59,108 bases of DNA from Nonomuraea corallina (GCF_027620315.1 NZ_JAPNNL010000023.1:1-59108); one strand, 5' to 3'. Positions 31,085 through 39,768 are shown, counted from the stretch's first letter. Translations and numbers: made by a program. The notes: a model not told the origin generated them from the letters alone.

Positions 31085-33325
31085 TCAGGCGGGGGTGATC
31101 GGGAAGTTGTGCCGGAAGACGTTGCCCGGGTCGTAGGCGGCCTTGACCCGCCGCAGGCGCTCCAGCGTCGGCGGCGGGAACACCCGGGTCAGCAGCTTGT
31201 CGTCGAAGTGCGGCTCGAAGCTGAGGTAGGCGGCCGTCACGTTCAGCCCGTCCCACGCCCGCTCCGCGCGCTCCACCGCGCCCGGGAGGACCACGCCGGT
31301 GATCGAGAAGTTCTGGGTGCGGTGGGCGTAGGCGGTGGCGGCGGGGTCGACGTCGTTGACCGCGCCGCCGACCGAGCGCACCTGGAGCATGCCGAGCAGC
31401 CCGTCGCCGAACATCTGCGCGAGCCGTCCCGTGGTGGCCGCGTCGAGGTGGTCCACCAGCGCGGAATGGCCGTGCAGGCCGCCGGCCTGCCCGGTGTGCC
31501 GGTTGCGGTGCGGCGCGACGACCGCCGCGTACGGGGCGAGCCGCGCCTCCTGCCGCAGCACCGGCGCCACCTCCAGGAACGGCTCCAGCGCCGCCACCGC
31601 CTCATCGGTGTCGTCGCCGGCCCACACGGCGAGCGTCTGGGCGAGCGGGCCCTGACCCGGGCCGCCCTGGAAGATCGTGGTGAACGGGGTCAGCCTGCGC
31701 GGGCTCGCCTCCACCGTGCGCCCCCAGCTCTCCAGGTACGCGGCAGTGTCGGAGGCGTCGTGCACGAACACGGCGAACACCACGTCGGCCAGCTCGGCCG
31801 CCTCGATGTCGAACGAGGTGACGACGCCCAGGTTGCCGCCCGCGCCGCGCAGCCCCCAGAACAGGTCCGGGTGGTGCCCGGCGTCCGCCCGCACGGTCCG
31901 GCCGTCGGCCAGCACCACGTCGGCGCCCACCACGTGGTCGAGCGTGAGCCCGTAGGAGCGGGCCAGGAACCCCTGCCCGCCGGCCGTGGCCAGCCCGCCC
32001 ACGCCGACGTCGCCGTAGTCGCCCGAGCTGATCGCCAGCCCGTGCGGGGTGAGGGCCTGCGCCACGTCGCCCCAGCGGGCGCCGGCGCCGACGCGCACCA
32101 GCCCGCGCCCGCGGTCGAGCACCTCGACCGTGTCGAGCGCGCCGACGTCGACGACGATCCCGCCGTCGTTGGTGGACCGCCCGCTGATGCCGTGGCCGCC
32201 GCTGCGCACGGCCAGCGGCACGTCCTGGCCGCGCGCGTACGCCACCGCCTCGGCCACTTGCGCGGCCGTGGCGGGGCGGAGCACCAGGCCGGGGGAGCCG
32301 GGCCACACGTAGGTGGAGCGCACGCGCTCGTACTCGCGGTCGCCGGGCTCGACGGCGCGGTCCGCCAGTGAGGCGGGCAGCGCGTCGTAGTCGATGCCGG
32401 GACGGCGCAGGGAGAGCGCCCGGGGCGGTCGCGCGGGACCGGTGGCGGCGCCGCGGGTGGCGCGTTCGGCGGCGACGGCCTCGCGCAGCGCGGGCGCCAG
32501 CTCCCGGCCGAGCCGCTCGACGGCGCCGGGGTCGTCCCCGGCGAGGATGAACGTGCTGATCCCGTCCTCGACGACCAGCGGCAGCAGCCGCTCCACCCAC
32601 TCCCCGGCGGGGCCGCCGGCGAACCCGTCCATGAGGTTGAGCAGGCGGCGGATCTCCCGTGGGTCGCGGCCCGCCCCGGCCGCCGCCTCATCGATGATCT
32701 TGTTGCCCGCGGTGATGTCCTCCGGCGTGGCGTAGCCGAGGCTGGGCAGCCAGCCGTCCGCCTTCTCGCCGACGAGCCGCAGCATCCTCGGCTTGTACGC
32801 GCCGAGCCAGATCGGCACGTGGTGGGCCGGCGCGGGACCCCGCTTGGCGCCGTCGACCCGGTGGTAGGCGCCGCCGGCCTTGAGCGGGCGGCGCTCGCCG
32901 GCGTCCCACACGCCGCGGATCACGTCGATGGCCTCGCTGAGCGCGTCCACCGCCTGCCCGGGGGTCAGCCGCCGGCCGCCCATCGCCGCCACCGCGTCCC
33001 AGAACGCGCCCGCGCCCAGGCCCAGCTCCACCCGGCCGCCCGACAGCAGGTCCAGGCTCGCGACCGATCGGGCCAGCACGGCGGGCGGCCGCAGCGGCAG
33101 GTTGAGCACGTTGCCCGACAGGTGGATCCGCTCCGTGCGCGCCGCCACCCAGGTCAGCAGCGTCCAGGTGTCCAGGAAGGCCGGTTGGTACGGGTGGTCC
33201 TGGAAGGTCACCAGGTCGAGGCCGGCCTCCTCGCTCAGCCGTGCCAGCTCGACGGCCCGCTCGGGCCGGGCGGCCTGCGGGGTGATGAACGACCCGAAAC
33301 GCAGGTCGTGGCCGTAGTCGGGCAT
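31085..33325 (-). CDS. Fusion of luciferase-like (LLM) and BBE-type FAD oxidoreductases
   Basis: 746-aa two-domain redox enzyme. Residues 1-300: LLM-class flavin/F420-dependent oxidoreductase (LRFGSFITPQ; GRVELGLGAGAFWDAVAAMGG; APAHHVPIWLGAYKPRMLRLVGEKADGWLPSLGY). From about residue 320: an FAD-binding PCMH/berberine-bridge domain with RSGGHG (flavin-linking His), GVGGLATAGGQGFLARSYGLTLDHVVGADVV, WGLRGAGGNLGVVT and the C-terminal BBE tail AYDPGNVFRHNFPITP. The second covalent Cys of bicovalent enzymes seems absent. The ATG at 33325 has GGAGG 5 nt upstream. Divergent from the MarR regulator and probably controlled by it. Confidence 0.88.
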   Translation of the reverse strand: MPDYGHDLRFGSFITPQAARPERAVELARLSEEAGLDLVTFQDHPYQPAFLDTWTLLTWVAARTERIHLSGNVLNLPLRPPAVLARSVASLDLLSGGRVELGLGAGAFWDAVAAMGGRRLTPGQAVDALSEAIDVIRGVWDAGERRPLKAGGAYHRVDGAKRGPAPAHHVPIWLGAYKPRMLRLVGEKADGWLPSLGYATPEDITAGNKIIDEAAAGAGRDPREIRRLLNLMDGFAGGPAGEWVERLLPLVVEDGISTFILAGDDPGAVERLGRELAPALREAVAAERATRGAATGPARPPRALSLRRPGIDYDALPASLADRAVEPGDREYERVRSTYVWPGSPGLVLRPATAAQVAEAVAYARGQDVPLAVRSGGHGISGRSTNDGGIVVDVGALDTVEVLDRGRGLVRVGAGARWGDVAQALTPHGLAISSGDYGDVGVGGLATAGGQGFLARSYGLTLDHVVGADVVLADGRTVRADAGHHPDLFWGLRGAGGNLGVVTSFDIEAAELADVVFAVFVHDASDTAAYLESWGRTVEASPRRLTPFTTIFQGGPGQGPLAQTLAVWAGDDTDEAVAALEPFLEVAPVLRQEARLAPYAAVVAPHRNRHTGQAGGLHGHSALVDHLDAATTGRLAQMFGDGLLGMLQVRSVGGAVNDVDPAATAYAHRTQNFSITGVVLPGAVERAERAWDGLNVTAAYLSFEPHFDDKLLTRVFPPPTLERLRRVKAAYDPGNVFRHNFPITPA

Positions 33326-33338
33326 CGCATCCTCCAAT

Positions 33339-33397
33339 AGGTAGATATGTCAACCTTAATCAGCTTAGGTGACATGTCAACCTCGGTGGCATAGGCT
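33339..33397. promoter_or_regulatory. MarR-type operators and divergent promoter region
   Basis: Two related palindromes, 33339-33356 (AGGTAGATATGTCAACCT) and 33367-33383 (AGGTGACATGTCAACCT), share ATGTCAACCT. The rightward marR promoter has -35 GTGACA (33369-33374), inside the second palindrome, a 17-bp spacer and -10 TAGGCT (33392-33397), 6 nt before the ATG. On the other strand each palindrome contains TTGACA. Confidence 0.75.
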
Positions 33398-33403
33398 GGC
33401 GGC

Positions 33404-33934
33404 ATGACAGCCACGACCGCCTCCGAGCTGGCCGCGTGGCGGGCCTACAGCACCGCGCACGACCAGCTGACCGCCCACCTGTCCCGCGAGCTGGCCCGGG
33501 CCACCGGGCTGTCCGAGGCCGACTACCGGATCCTCGACGCGCTGCTCGACGCCCCCGGCGGGCGGATGCGGGCCCTGGAGCTGCGCTGGGTGCTGCAGTG
33601 GGAGAAGAGCCGGCTGTCCCACCAGGTGGGCCGGATGGCCAGGCGCGGCCTGCTCGGGCGCGAGTCGTGCGCCGAGGACGCCCGGGGCTGGGACATCACG
33701 CTCACCCCCGAGGGACGCGAGGCCGGCGCGCGGGCCCGGCTGGTGCGCGAGCACTCCGTCCGCCGCACCGTGCTCGAAGCGCTCGGACCCGACCGGCTGG
33801 CCCAGCTGGCGGAGACGGCGGCCCTGCTGTCGGCCCGGCTGGAACGGGTCGCGGAAGAGGACCCGTCCTGCCGCGCCGCCCGCGCCGAGGCCTTCCCCGA
33901 GGCTTCCGAAGACCCGGGGCCGTCACCCCGCTGA
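33404..33934 (+). CDS. MarR family transcriptional regulator
   Basis: 176-aa winged-helix regulator: LSEADYRILDALLDAPGGRMRALELRWVLQWEKSRLSHQVGRMARRGLLGRE, then the wing (DARGWDITLTPEGREAGARA). It should repress itself and the divergent fusion oxidoreductase and be released by a phenolic or similar ligand. It has a leaderless start (TAGGCT, 6 nt, ATG). The 3' end overlaps the convergent phosphatase gene by 12 bp. Confidence 0.9.
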   Translation: MTATTASELAAWRAYSTAHDQLTAHLSRELARATGLSEADYRILDALLDAPGGRMRALELRWVLQWEKSRLSHQVGRMARRGLLGRESCAEDARGWDITLTPEGREAGARARLVREHSVRRTVLEALGPDRLAQLAETAALLSARLERVAEEDPSCRAARAEAFPEASEDPGPSPR

Positions 33935-36049
33935 GCGCAGCAGCAGCAGGGCGATGTCGTCGTCGCGCTGGCCGGCGCTCTGGGCCTGCTCCAGCAGGGC
34001 GTCCGCGATCTCCTGCAGCGGCCGCCGGGCGAAGCGGCCCAGCCGCCGGCACAGGTCCTCGATGCCGTCGTCGAGCGTCACGCCGGGCGCCTCGACCAGC
34101 CCGTCGGTGTAGAGCACGAGCATGCCGCCAGGGGGCAGCGCCATCCGCGCCGCCTCGTACGCGGCGTCCGGGTCGATGCCCAGCAGGAGCCCCGGCGGCG
34201 GCTCGATCAGCCGGACGTCCCCGTCGTGGTGCAGCAGTGCGGGGAGGTGCCCGGCGCTGGCCACGTCCAGCAGCTCCCGGCTCAGGTCGAGGTTGACGTA
34301 GAGGCAGCTGGTGAACCGGTTCGGCGTCAGGTCGATGAGCAGCCGGTTGGCGTGCGTGAGCACCTGGCCGGGGTCGGCCCCCGAGGCGGCGTAGGCGTGG
34401 ATCGCGGTGCGCACCTGCCCCATCAGCGCCGCCGCCGTCGGGTCGTGGCCCTGCACGTCGCCGATGACCGCGGCCGCGCAGGTGTCGCCGAGCCGGATCA
34501 GGTCGTAGAAGTCGCCGCCGATGTCCATGCCGCGGGTGGCGGTCACGTAACGGGACGCCATCTCCAGCCCGTCGACCCGTGGCAGTCGGTGGGGGAGCAG
34601 GCTGGCCTGGAGGCTCTGCGCGAGCTGGTGCTTGGTGTCGTAGAGCGTGGCCCGTTCCAGCGCCTGCGCGACCAGCCCGGCGAGCGAGGTGAGGGTGGCG
34701 CGCTCGTCGGCGGTGAAGTGGTGCGGGCGCTCGTAGCCGATCACGAGCGTGCCGAGCGTCCGTACCGGCGTGTTGAGCGGCAGCACCGCGCAGGCCGCGA
34801 TGCCGTCGTCGGCCGACGGGGGATAGATCTCGCGCAGCTCTCTGGGGGTGGCGTAGAACACCGGCCCGGCCGGGGCGCCGGGGGCGCTGGGGGCGTCGGG
34901 CTCGGACATCGACCACTCGTTGAACTGCTCGATGCTCGCCTGGACCGTGCCGTGGCTGCCGAGCAGGATCATGCGGCCGCTCTCCATGGTGACGATGGAC
35001 AGGGACTGCGCGTTGAAGAAGGGCAGCACGTGGTCGGCCACCTGGTCGACGACCTCCTGCACGGTGGCCGCCTGGCTGAGTGTGGTGGCCAGCTGCAGCA
35101 TGCCGTACAGGGTGGTGGCGTCCGCCGTCACCCCGCCGGGCGGCATCGGGTCGGGCATGAGATGGCCGGGGTCGCGCGCCATGGTGCTGGGCGTGATCCG
35201 GACGCTGAGGCCGAGCGGAGCCGGGTAGAGCTGGAAGGCCAGCCACTGCTGCCCGCCGGGACGCCGGGCGGTGAAGGAGGCGGGCTCCTGGCTGATCACC
35301 GCCGCCCGGTAGCGGTCCTCGTACTGGGGGGTTTTCAGCCACGGCAGCACCTCCCAGGGGCGCTCGCCGAGCAGGCGGGACGGCGACTCGCCGAGCAGTT
35401 CGGCGGCCGGTGCGGTGAGGAAGGTGATCCGGCCCTCCAGGTCCAGCGCCAGATAGCCTTCCGGCAGCCCGTTGAGGCAGTCCAGGGCGGCCAGGCCGGC
35501 ATCGGGGTCGAGGTGCCGCCCCCGAGCGCGGGAGACGACGCGCGGCCGGGCCCGCGCCTGCACCGGCTGCCCGATCAGCGCGGCCTCGCGCAGCACCGTG
35601 CCCATCTCGCGGCACGTCTCCTCGATCACCCGCCGCTGTTCCTCGGTGAGCTCCGCCTGGCCCGACGGCCACGCCAGCAGCAGGCCGCCCCAGTCGGCGT
35701 CGCCGGTGTGGACGGGCGCCGCGGCCAGCGCGAAGTGGTACGGCAGCGCCAGTGCGGCGCCGGGGAAGCTGCGGGCCAGGTCCTCCTGGTCGGCAAGCCA
35801 GACCAGGCGGCGTTCGCGCACCGCCACCGCGACCGGGACCGGCCCGCTGAGGCGGACCCTGGACCAGGCTCGGGCGATCGCGGCGGGGAATCCGTGCTCG
35901 GCTTCCATGAACAGCACCTGGCCGTCCTCGCCGAGCAGGTAGAGGGCGCCGATGTGCGCCCCGCTCGCGTCGACGGCGTCCAGCAGGAGGCCATGGAGGT
36001 GCCGCGCGTCCCGGCCGGGGCCCGCGGCGGCCTGGGGCTCTCGCCGCAC
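33923..36049 (-). CDS. GAF/PAS sensor SpoIIE-type protein phosphatase
   Basis: 708-aa cytoplasmic PP2C-type phosphatase with sensors. An N-terminal GAF domain (about 20-165) is followed by a PAS-like domain (LDCLNGLPEGYLALDLEGRITFLTAPAAELLGESPSRLLG), a second GAF domain (about 310-460) and a C-terminal SpoIIE phosphatase domain with metal motifs GGDFYD, GDVQGHDPTAAALMG, YTDGLVE and QRDDDIALLLL. It should dephosphorylate an anti-anti-sigma (STAS) protein in a partner-switching cascade. The start is a GTG at 36049 with GGGAAGG upstream. Confidence 0.9.
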   Translation of the reverse strand: MRREPQAAAGPGRDARHLHGLLLDAVDASGAHIGALYLLGEDGQVLFMEAEHGFPAAIARAWSRVRLSGPVPVAVAVRERRLVWLADQEDLARSFPGAALALPYHFALAAAPVHTGDADWGGLLLAWPSGQAELTEEQRRVIEETCREMGTVLREAALIGQPVQARARPRVVSRARGRHLDPDAGLAALDCLNGLPEGYLALDLEGRITFLTAPAAELLGESPSRLLGERPWEVLPWLKTPQYEDRYRAAVISQEPASFTARRPGGQQWLAFQLYPAPLGLSVRITPSTMARDPGHLMPDPMPPGGVTADATTLYGMLQLATTLSQAATVQEVVDQVADHVLPFFNAQSLSIVTMESGRMILLGSHGTVQASIEQFNEWSMSEPDAPSAPGAPAGPVFYATPRELREIYPPSADDGIAACAVLPLNTPVRTLGTLVIGYERPHHFTADERATLTSLAGLVAQALERATLYDTKHQLAQSLQASLLPHRLPRVDGLEMASRYVTATRGMDIGGDFYDLIRLGDTCAAAVIGDVQGHDPTAAALMGQVRTAIHAYAASGADPGQVLTHANRLLIDLTPNRFTSCLYVNLDLSRELLDVASAGHLPALLHHDGDVRLIEPPPGLLLGIDPDAAYEAARMALPPGGMLVLYTDGLVEAPGVTLDDGIEDLCRRLGRFARRPLQEIADALLEQAQSAGQRDDDIALLLLRSAG

Positions 36050-36209
36050 GTCGCTAGCCCTTCCCGGCCCCGATAGCCATAAATCCCCAGAAATCCCCCA
36101 TACAGGCAGGATGCACCTATATATCCGCAGTCAAACCTGAAATTTCCTGACAGCGACAACCGTGGTCGTCACGCGATGCTTTCGTGACCGGACGAGGGGT
36201 AAGGGGCAG

Positions 36210-37349
36210 GTGAGCGCTAGGGGTATCGGGGGAGGCGTGAGACGTTCGCTGCGGCCGCGGCGCGAGAGGAACCACCTGACGCAGTGGATGTTCTCGGCCA
36301 TGCTGATCGTCGTCACCGTGGCGGTGCTCGGGCTCGGCCTGCTGCTCGGGGCCGTCGACCGGCTGGCGCCGCTGCTCATCTTCCTGCCCGCGATCATCTC
36401 CGGGATCGGCAGCGTCGCGCAGACCACCGTCGCGTCGGTGTGGGTGGTCGTGGTGATGGGCGCGGCGCTGTACCCCGCGGGCGAGGGCGCCGGCCTCGAC
36501 GTGAGCGCGGTGGTCTTCGCGGCCCTGTTCGGCGTGGGGAGCGTGGTCGGCTGCCGTTACCGGATCACCCGCGACCAGGAGGTCCACCGGCTGCGCTCGG
36601 CCGGTGCGGCGCTGCAGCGGCAGCTCGTCCGCCCGCTGCCGCTGCGCACCCCCCACGTGGTGGTCGACGGGGCCTACGAGCCGGTGGAGGAGGACTCCAC
36701 GGTCGGCGGCGACATGTACGAGGTCGCCGACACCGATCACGGCACCCGGGTGATGATCGCCGATGTGCAGGGCAAGGGCCTGCACGCGATCGGGGCGGCC
36801 ATCGCGCTGCTGGGCGCGTTCCGGGAGGCGGCCCATCGCGAGGAGAGCCTGATCGGCGTGGTGGAGGCCCTGGAGACCGCGGTGGCCAGGTACAACGAGG
36901 GCGAGCGGCGCGCGGGCGAGCCGGAGCGGTTCGTCACCGCCCTCGTCCTGCACATCGACGACCGGCCGGAGGCGGAGGCGGTCAACTGCGGGCACATCCC
37001 GCCGTACCTGATCGCCGACTCCCGGGCGTGGCAGGCCGATCTCGGCGAGCCGGAGCTCCCGCTCGGCCTGAGCGGACTGGCCAGGCGGGGGAGCAGGCCG
37101 CGCGCGTCGGCGCGCTTCCTGTTCCCCCGGAAGGCCAAGATGCTGCTCTGCACGGACGGCGTCACCGAGGCGCGCGCCCCTGACGGCGTCTTCTACCCGC
37201 TGGAGGCCCGGCTGCGCGCCTGGGCCAGGCATCCTCCCCAGGGCCTGGCCGACGCGCTGCTGTCGGACCTGCACGCCTTCACCCGCGCCGACTTCGGCGA
37301 CGACCTGGCGGTCCTCACGCTGCGCCGGACCGGCTCGGGATGGCGCTGA
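36210..37349 (+). CDS. Membrane-anchored SpoIIE-type protein phosphatase
   Basis: About 379-aa phosphatase. A basic N-terminus is followed by roughly four transmembrane helices (residues 15-115; MFSAMLIVVTVAVLGLGLLLG, LLIFLPAIISGIG, TTVASVWVVVVMGAALY, LDVSAVVFAALFGVGSVVG), then the SpoIIE domain with VGGDMYEVAD, IADVQGKGLHAIG, NCGHIPPYL, CTDGVTEARAPDG and FGDDLAVLTL. The GTG at 36210 has AAGGGG 3 nt upstream; 36162 is an alternative. The preceding gap 36050-36209 is AT-richer and unassigned. The stop abuts that of the winged-helix gene (TGATCA). Confidence 0.85.
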   Translation: MSARGIGGGVRRSLRPRRERNHLTQWMFSAMLIVVTVAVLGLGLLLGAVDRLAPLLIFLPAIISGIGSVAQTTVASVWVVVVMGAALYPAGEGAGLDVSAVVFAALFGVGSVVGCRYRITRDQEVHRLRSAGAALQRQLVRPLPLRTPHVVVDGAYEPVEEDSTVGGDMYEVADTDHGTRVMIADVQGKGLHAIGAAIALLGAFREAAHREESLIGVVEALETAVARYNEGERRAGEPERFVTALVLHIDDRPEAEAVNCGHIPPYLIADSRAWQADLGEPELPLGLSGLARRGSRPRASARFLFPRKAKMLLCTDGVTEARAPDGVFYPLEARLRAWARHPPQGLADALLSDLHAFTRADFGDDLAVLTLRRTGSGWR

Positions 37350-37679
37350 TCAGCCGGGGTCGCCGGCCCGGTCGGCGCCCAGGTCGCGGTGCCGGAACAT
37401 GTCGATCAGCGCCTGGACCGGGATGCCGGCCTCGGTGTGGTGGCGCAGCTCGGCGCTCGGGTCGATCTGGTAGTGGTTGCGGCGCCCGATCCGGATCCGC
37501 TCCAGATAGCCGGCTTCCTCCAGGTCGGAGACGATCCCCTGAGCGGCTCGTTCGGTGATGCCGATCGTCGCGGCGATGTCGCGGAGCCGCGTCTGCGGAT
37601 CGGTGGCCACGGCGATCAGCACGCGCGCGTGGTTGGTCAGGAACGTCCACCCGGACTTTCGGTCGACGACATCGCTCAT
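37350..37679 (-). CDS. Winged-helix transcriptional regulator
   Basis: 109-aa single-domain DNA-binding protein: WTFLTNHARVLIAVATDPQTRLRDIAATIGITERAAQGIVSDLEEAGYLERIRIGRRNHYQIDP. ArsR/MarR-like fold without Cys metal sites. Such proteins are common in actinomycetes and uncharacterised. It is divergent from the STAS gene across a palindrome-rich region and may control it and itself. Confidence 0.82.
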   Translation of the reverse strand: MSDVVDRKSGWTFLTNHARVLIAVATDPQTRLRDIAATIGITERAAQGIVSDLEEAGYLERIRIGRRNHYQIDPSAELRHHTEAGIPVQALIDMFRHRDLGADRAGDPG

Positions 37680-37712
37680 CCCATCGCCACCCTCCTGGGC
37701 CCATCTTTGTTC

Positions 37713-37752
37713 ACCGGAACATTTTATACCGAAAACTTCTTCCGGTATGGTG
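37713..37752. promoter_or_regulatory. Nested inverted repeats between winged-helix and STAS genes
   Basis: ACCGGAA (37713-37719) pairs with TTCCGGT (37741-37747), and ATACCG (37726-37731) with CGGTAT (37744-37749). The centre is AT-rich. A TATGGT -10 (37747-37752) points to the STAS gene, and TAAAAT on the other strand points to the winged-helix gene. Confidence 0.5.
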
Positions 37753-37783
37753 TGACGCGGAGGTCGCGTCGCGGGGAGTCACG

Positions 37784-38236
37784 ATGGTGATGAGCAACGT
37801 CCGGCACACCCAGGTGCCGTTGTCCGAAGAGCCGCGTGCCGAAGAGCCGCGTGCCGAAGAGCAGTTGTACGCCGACGGCATGCTCCGCGTCACCCGCACG
37901 GTGACGCCGGGGTGGGCCCTGGTCCGGTTGGAGGGCGACCTCGACGTCACCAACCGCACACGGGCGCTGTCCGCGCTGAGACGGGCGCTGAGACGGGCGC
38001 GGCCCCTCGGGGATCGCCTGATCGTGGACGTCGGCGGCGTGCGCTTCATCGACGTCGCGGGGCTGCGCGCGCTGCTCGACTTCACCGAGGACGCCGCCGC
38101 CGTCCTCCGCGACGTCCCGGCCCAGATGCGCCGCCTGATGGACCTGCTCGACCTGCCCCCGCTCGACCGAGCGGACAGCCGGACGCCCGCCCCCGGAGGG
38201 AGCGGGCGCCGCGTAAAGGGGCGGGGGATCGCCTAG
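37784..38236 (+). CDS. STAS-domain anti-anti-sigma-like protein
   Basis: 150-aa STAS protein: VTPGWALVRLEGDLDVTNRTRALSALRRAL then VDVGGVRFIDVAGLRALLDFTEDA. In SpoIIAA-type antagonists the loop reads D-S-S-G-L and its second Ser is phosphorylated. Here it reads D90-V-A-G-L, so the phosphosite is gone. The N-terminus has a threefold SEEPRAEEPRAEEQ repeat encoded by a 15-bp DNA repeat, and the C-terminus is a basic disordered tail. It lies beside two SpoIIE phosphatases. Its TAG stop shares the palindrome CTAG with the convergent peptidase stop. Confidence 0.85.
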   Translation: MVMSNVRHTQVPLSEEPRAEEPRAEEQLYADGMLRVTRTVTPGWALVRLEGDLDVTNRTRALSALRRALRRARPLGDRLIVDVGGVRFIDVAGLRALLDFTEDAAAVLRDVPAQMRRLMDLLDLPPLDRADSRTPAPGGSGRRVKGRGIA

Positions 38237-39768
38237 TTCAGCGACTCCGCGGGGCCGTGCCGGTGCGCGGCCTGACCGCGCGCCTGGCTCGCCGCCGTCC
38301 CCGCGCCGCCGATGCCGCCGGTGTCGAAGGCGTACGTGGCCGCCAGGGTGGCGATCGCGTCCGCGTTCACGTCCAGCGCCTTGTCACTGATGTTCTTGAT
38401 CGTGTCGCAGGCCTGGTGGTAGCACGGGTCGAGCGGGACGCCCGCCGTGCCGCCGAAGATCGCGGCCTCCTCGGGGGTCTTGAGCACCTCGGCGCCGGTG
38501 AACAGGCCACCGGACGGGATGCCGACCTCGATGAACGGCCCGTAGTCCGACCGGCCGGTGAAGGCCGTCGCGGTGAACGGCTCGCCGCGGTCGGCGAAGT
38601 ACTTCTCGAAGTCCGCCTCGATCTGGTCGGATCCGGGAGGCCCGGCGGTGCCGAAGGCGTCGCCGTCACCGTCGTAGATGCCGAAGGTGTAGTTCGTCGA
38701 GGCGATCATGTCGAAGTTCAGGTAAAGAGCGATCTTGGCCCGCTCCTCCTCGGGGAGGTTGGCCACGTAGTGCGCCGAGCCGAGCAGGCCGAACTCCTCG
38801 GCCCCCCAGAACGCGAACCGCATCTTGTTCTTCGGCTTCAGCTTGGCCATCTGGAGCGCGACCTCCAGGACGCCGGCGCTGCCCGAGCCGTTGTCGTTGA
38901 TGCCGGGACCCTCCTGGACGCTGTCCAGGTGCGCGCCGAGCATGACGACGTTGCCCGGGTCGCCCTTCCGGCTCTCCGCGATCACGTTGTACGTGGTCCG
39001 CATCTCGGAGACCGGGTCCCAGTTCATCGTGACGGACGTGCCGGCGGCCGCGAGCTCCTCGCCGACGGCGAAGCTGGTGAAGAACGAGGGGATGGTGATG
39101 CCGGGACCGCCGAGCACCGGGTTCAGGTCGATCTCGGTGCGGCCCTCCTGGCCCTCGTTGAACACGATGGCGCCGGACGCGCCCGCGGCGATCGCGTTCT
39201 CCACCTTGACCCGGAAGTTGCACGTGCCGCGCTGCATGAGCGCGATGCCGCCGGGGGTGAAGCCCGCGAAGTCGCTCGCCTCGCAGCCCGAGGTGGAGCT
39301 GTTGGGCTCGCCGGGCGGCAGCGTCAGGTCCACCGGCTGGATCGGTCCGCTGACCGAGCCGGCCGGGGAGTCGCCCATGGCGATGTAGTCGCTGAAGAAC
39401 CCGTAGCGGTAGGTCTCCTCCTGCGGCGCGGTGCGCTTGAGCAGGGGCGGCGTCCGGTAGCCCTCGAAGAGGAACTCGAACGGCTGGACCGTGACCTTGT
39501 ACCCGGCCAGGCGCAGCAGCAGGGACACGTAGTCGCGCGAGGCGTCGTAGCCTCTGGTGCCCGACACGCGGGTGCCGTCGAAGCGGTCGGCGATCGCCTG
39601 GAACACCCGCAGGTGGTTCTTGACGTTCTTGCCTGAGACAGCCTTGACGATCTTACGAACGTTGTCGTTGCGGGGATGGGCTTGGGCCGGTCCGGCGGCG
39701 GCGACCGTGGAGAGCGCCACTGCGGCGGCGACCACGCCGGCCACGCACGTACGCAGGCGGGAACGCAT
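38233..39768 (-). CDS. Secreted M28 zinc aminopeptidase with PA domain
   Basis: 511-aa secreted peptidase. Signal peptide (residues 1-30, ending GPAQA), an N-terminal helical region, an inserted PA domain (about 130-240; RGTCNFRVKVENAIAAGASGAIVFNEG) and an M28 catalytic domain with zinc ligands in GAHLDSV, NDNGSG, WGAEEFG, NFDMIAS and CYHQACD. It resembles aminopeptidase Y/SGAP-like enzymes that release N-terminal residues outside the cell. AGGAG lies 6 nt before the ATG. Confidence 0.92.
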   Translation of the reverse strand: MRSRLRTCVAGVVAAAVALSTVAAAGPAQAHPRNDNVRKIVKAVSGKNVKNHLRVFQAIADRFDGTRVSGTRGYDASRDYVSLLLRLAGYKVTVQPFEFLFEGYRTPPLLKRTAPQEETYRYGFFSDYIAMGDSPAGSVSGPIQPVDLTLPPGEPNSSTSGCEASDFAGFTPGGIALMQRGTCNFRVKVENAIAAGASGAIVFNEGQEGRTEIDLNPVLGGPGITIPSFFTSFAVGEELAAAGTSVTMNWDPVSEMRTTYNVIAESRKGDPGNVVMLGAHLDSVQEGPGINDNGSGSAGVLEVALQMAKLKPKNKMRFAFWGAEEFGLLGSAHYVANLPEEERAKIALYLNFDMIASTNYTFGIYDGDGDAFGTAGPPGSDQIEADFEKYFADRGEPFTATAFTGRSDYGPFIEVGIPSGGLFTGAEVLKTPEEAAIFGGTAGVPLDPCYHQACDTIKNISDKALDVNADAIATLAATYAFDTGGIGGAGTAASQARGQAAHRHGPAESLN

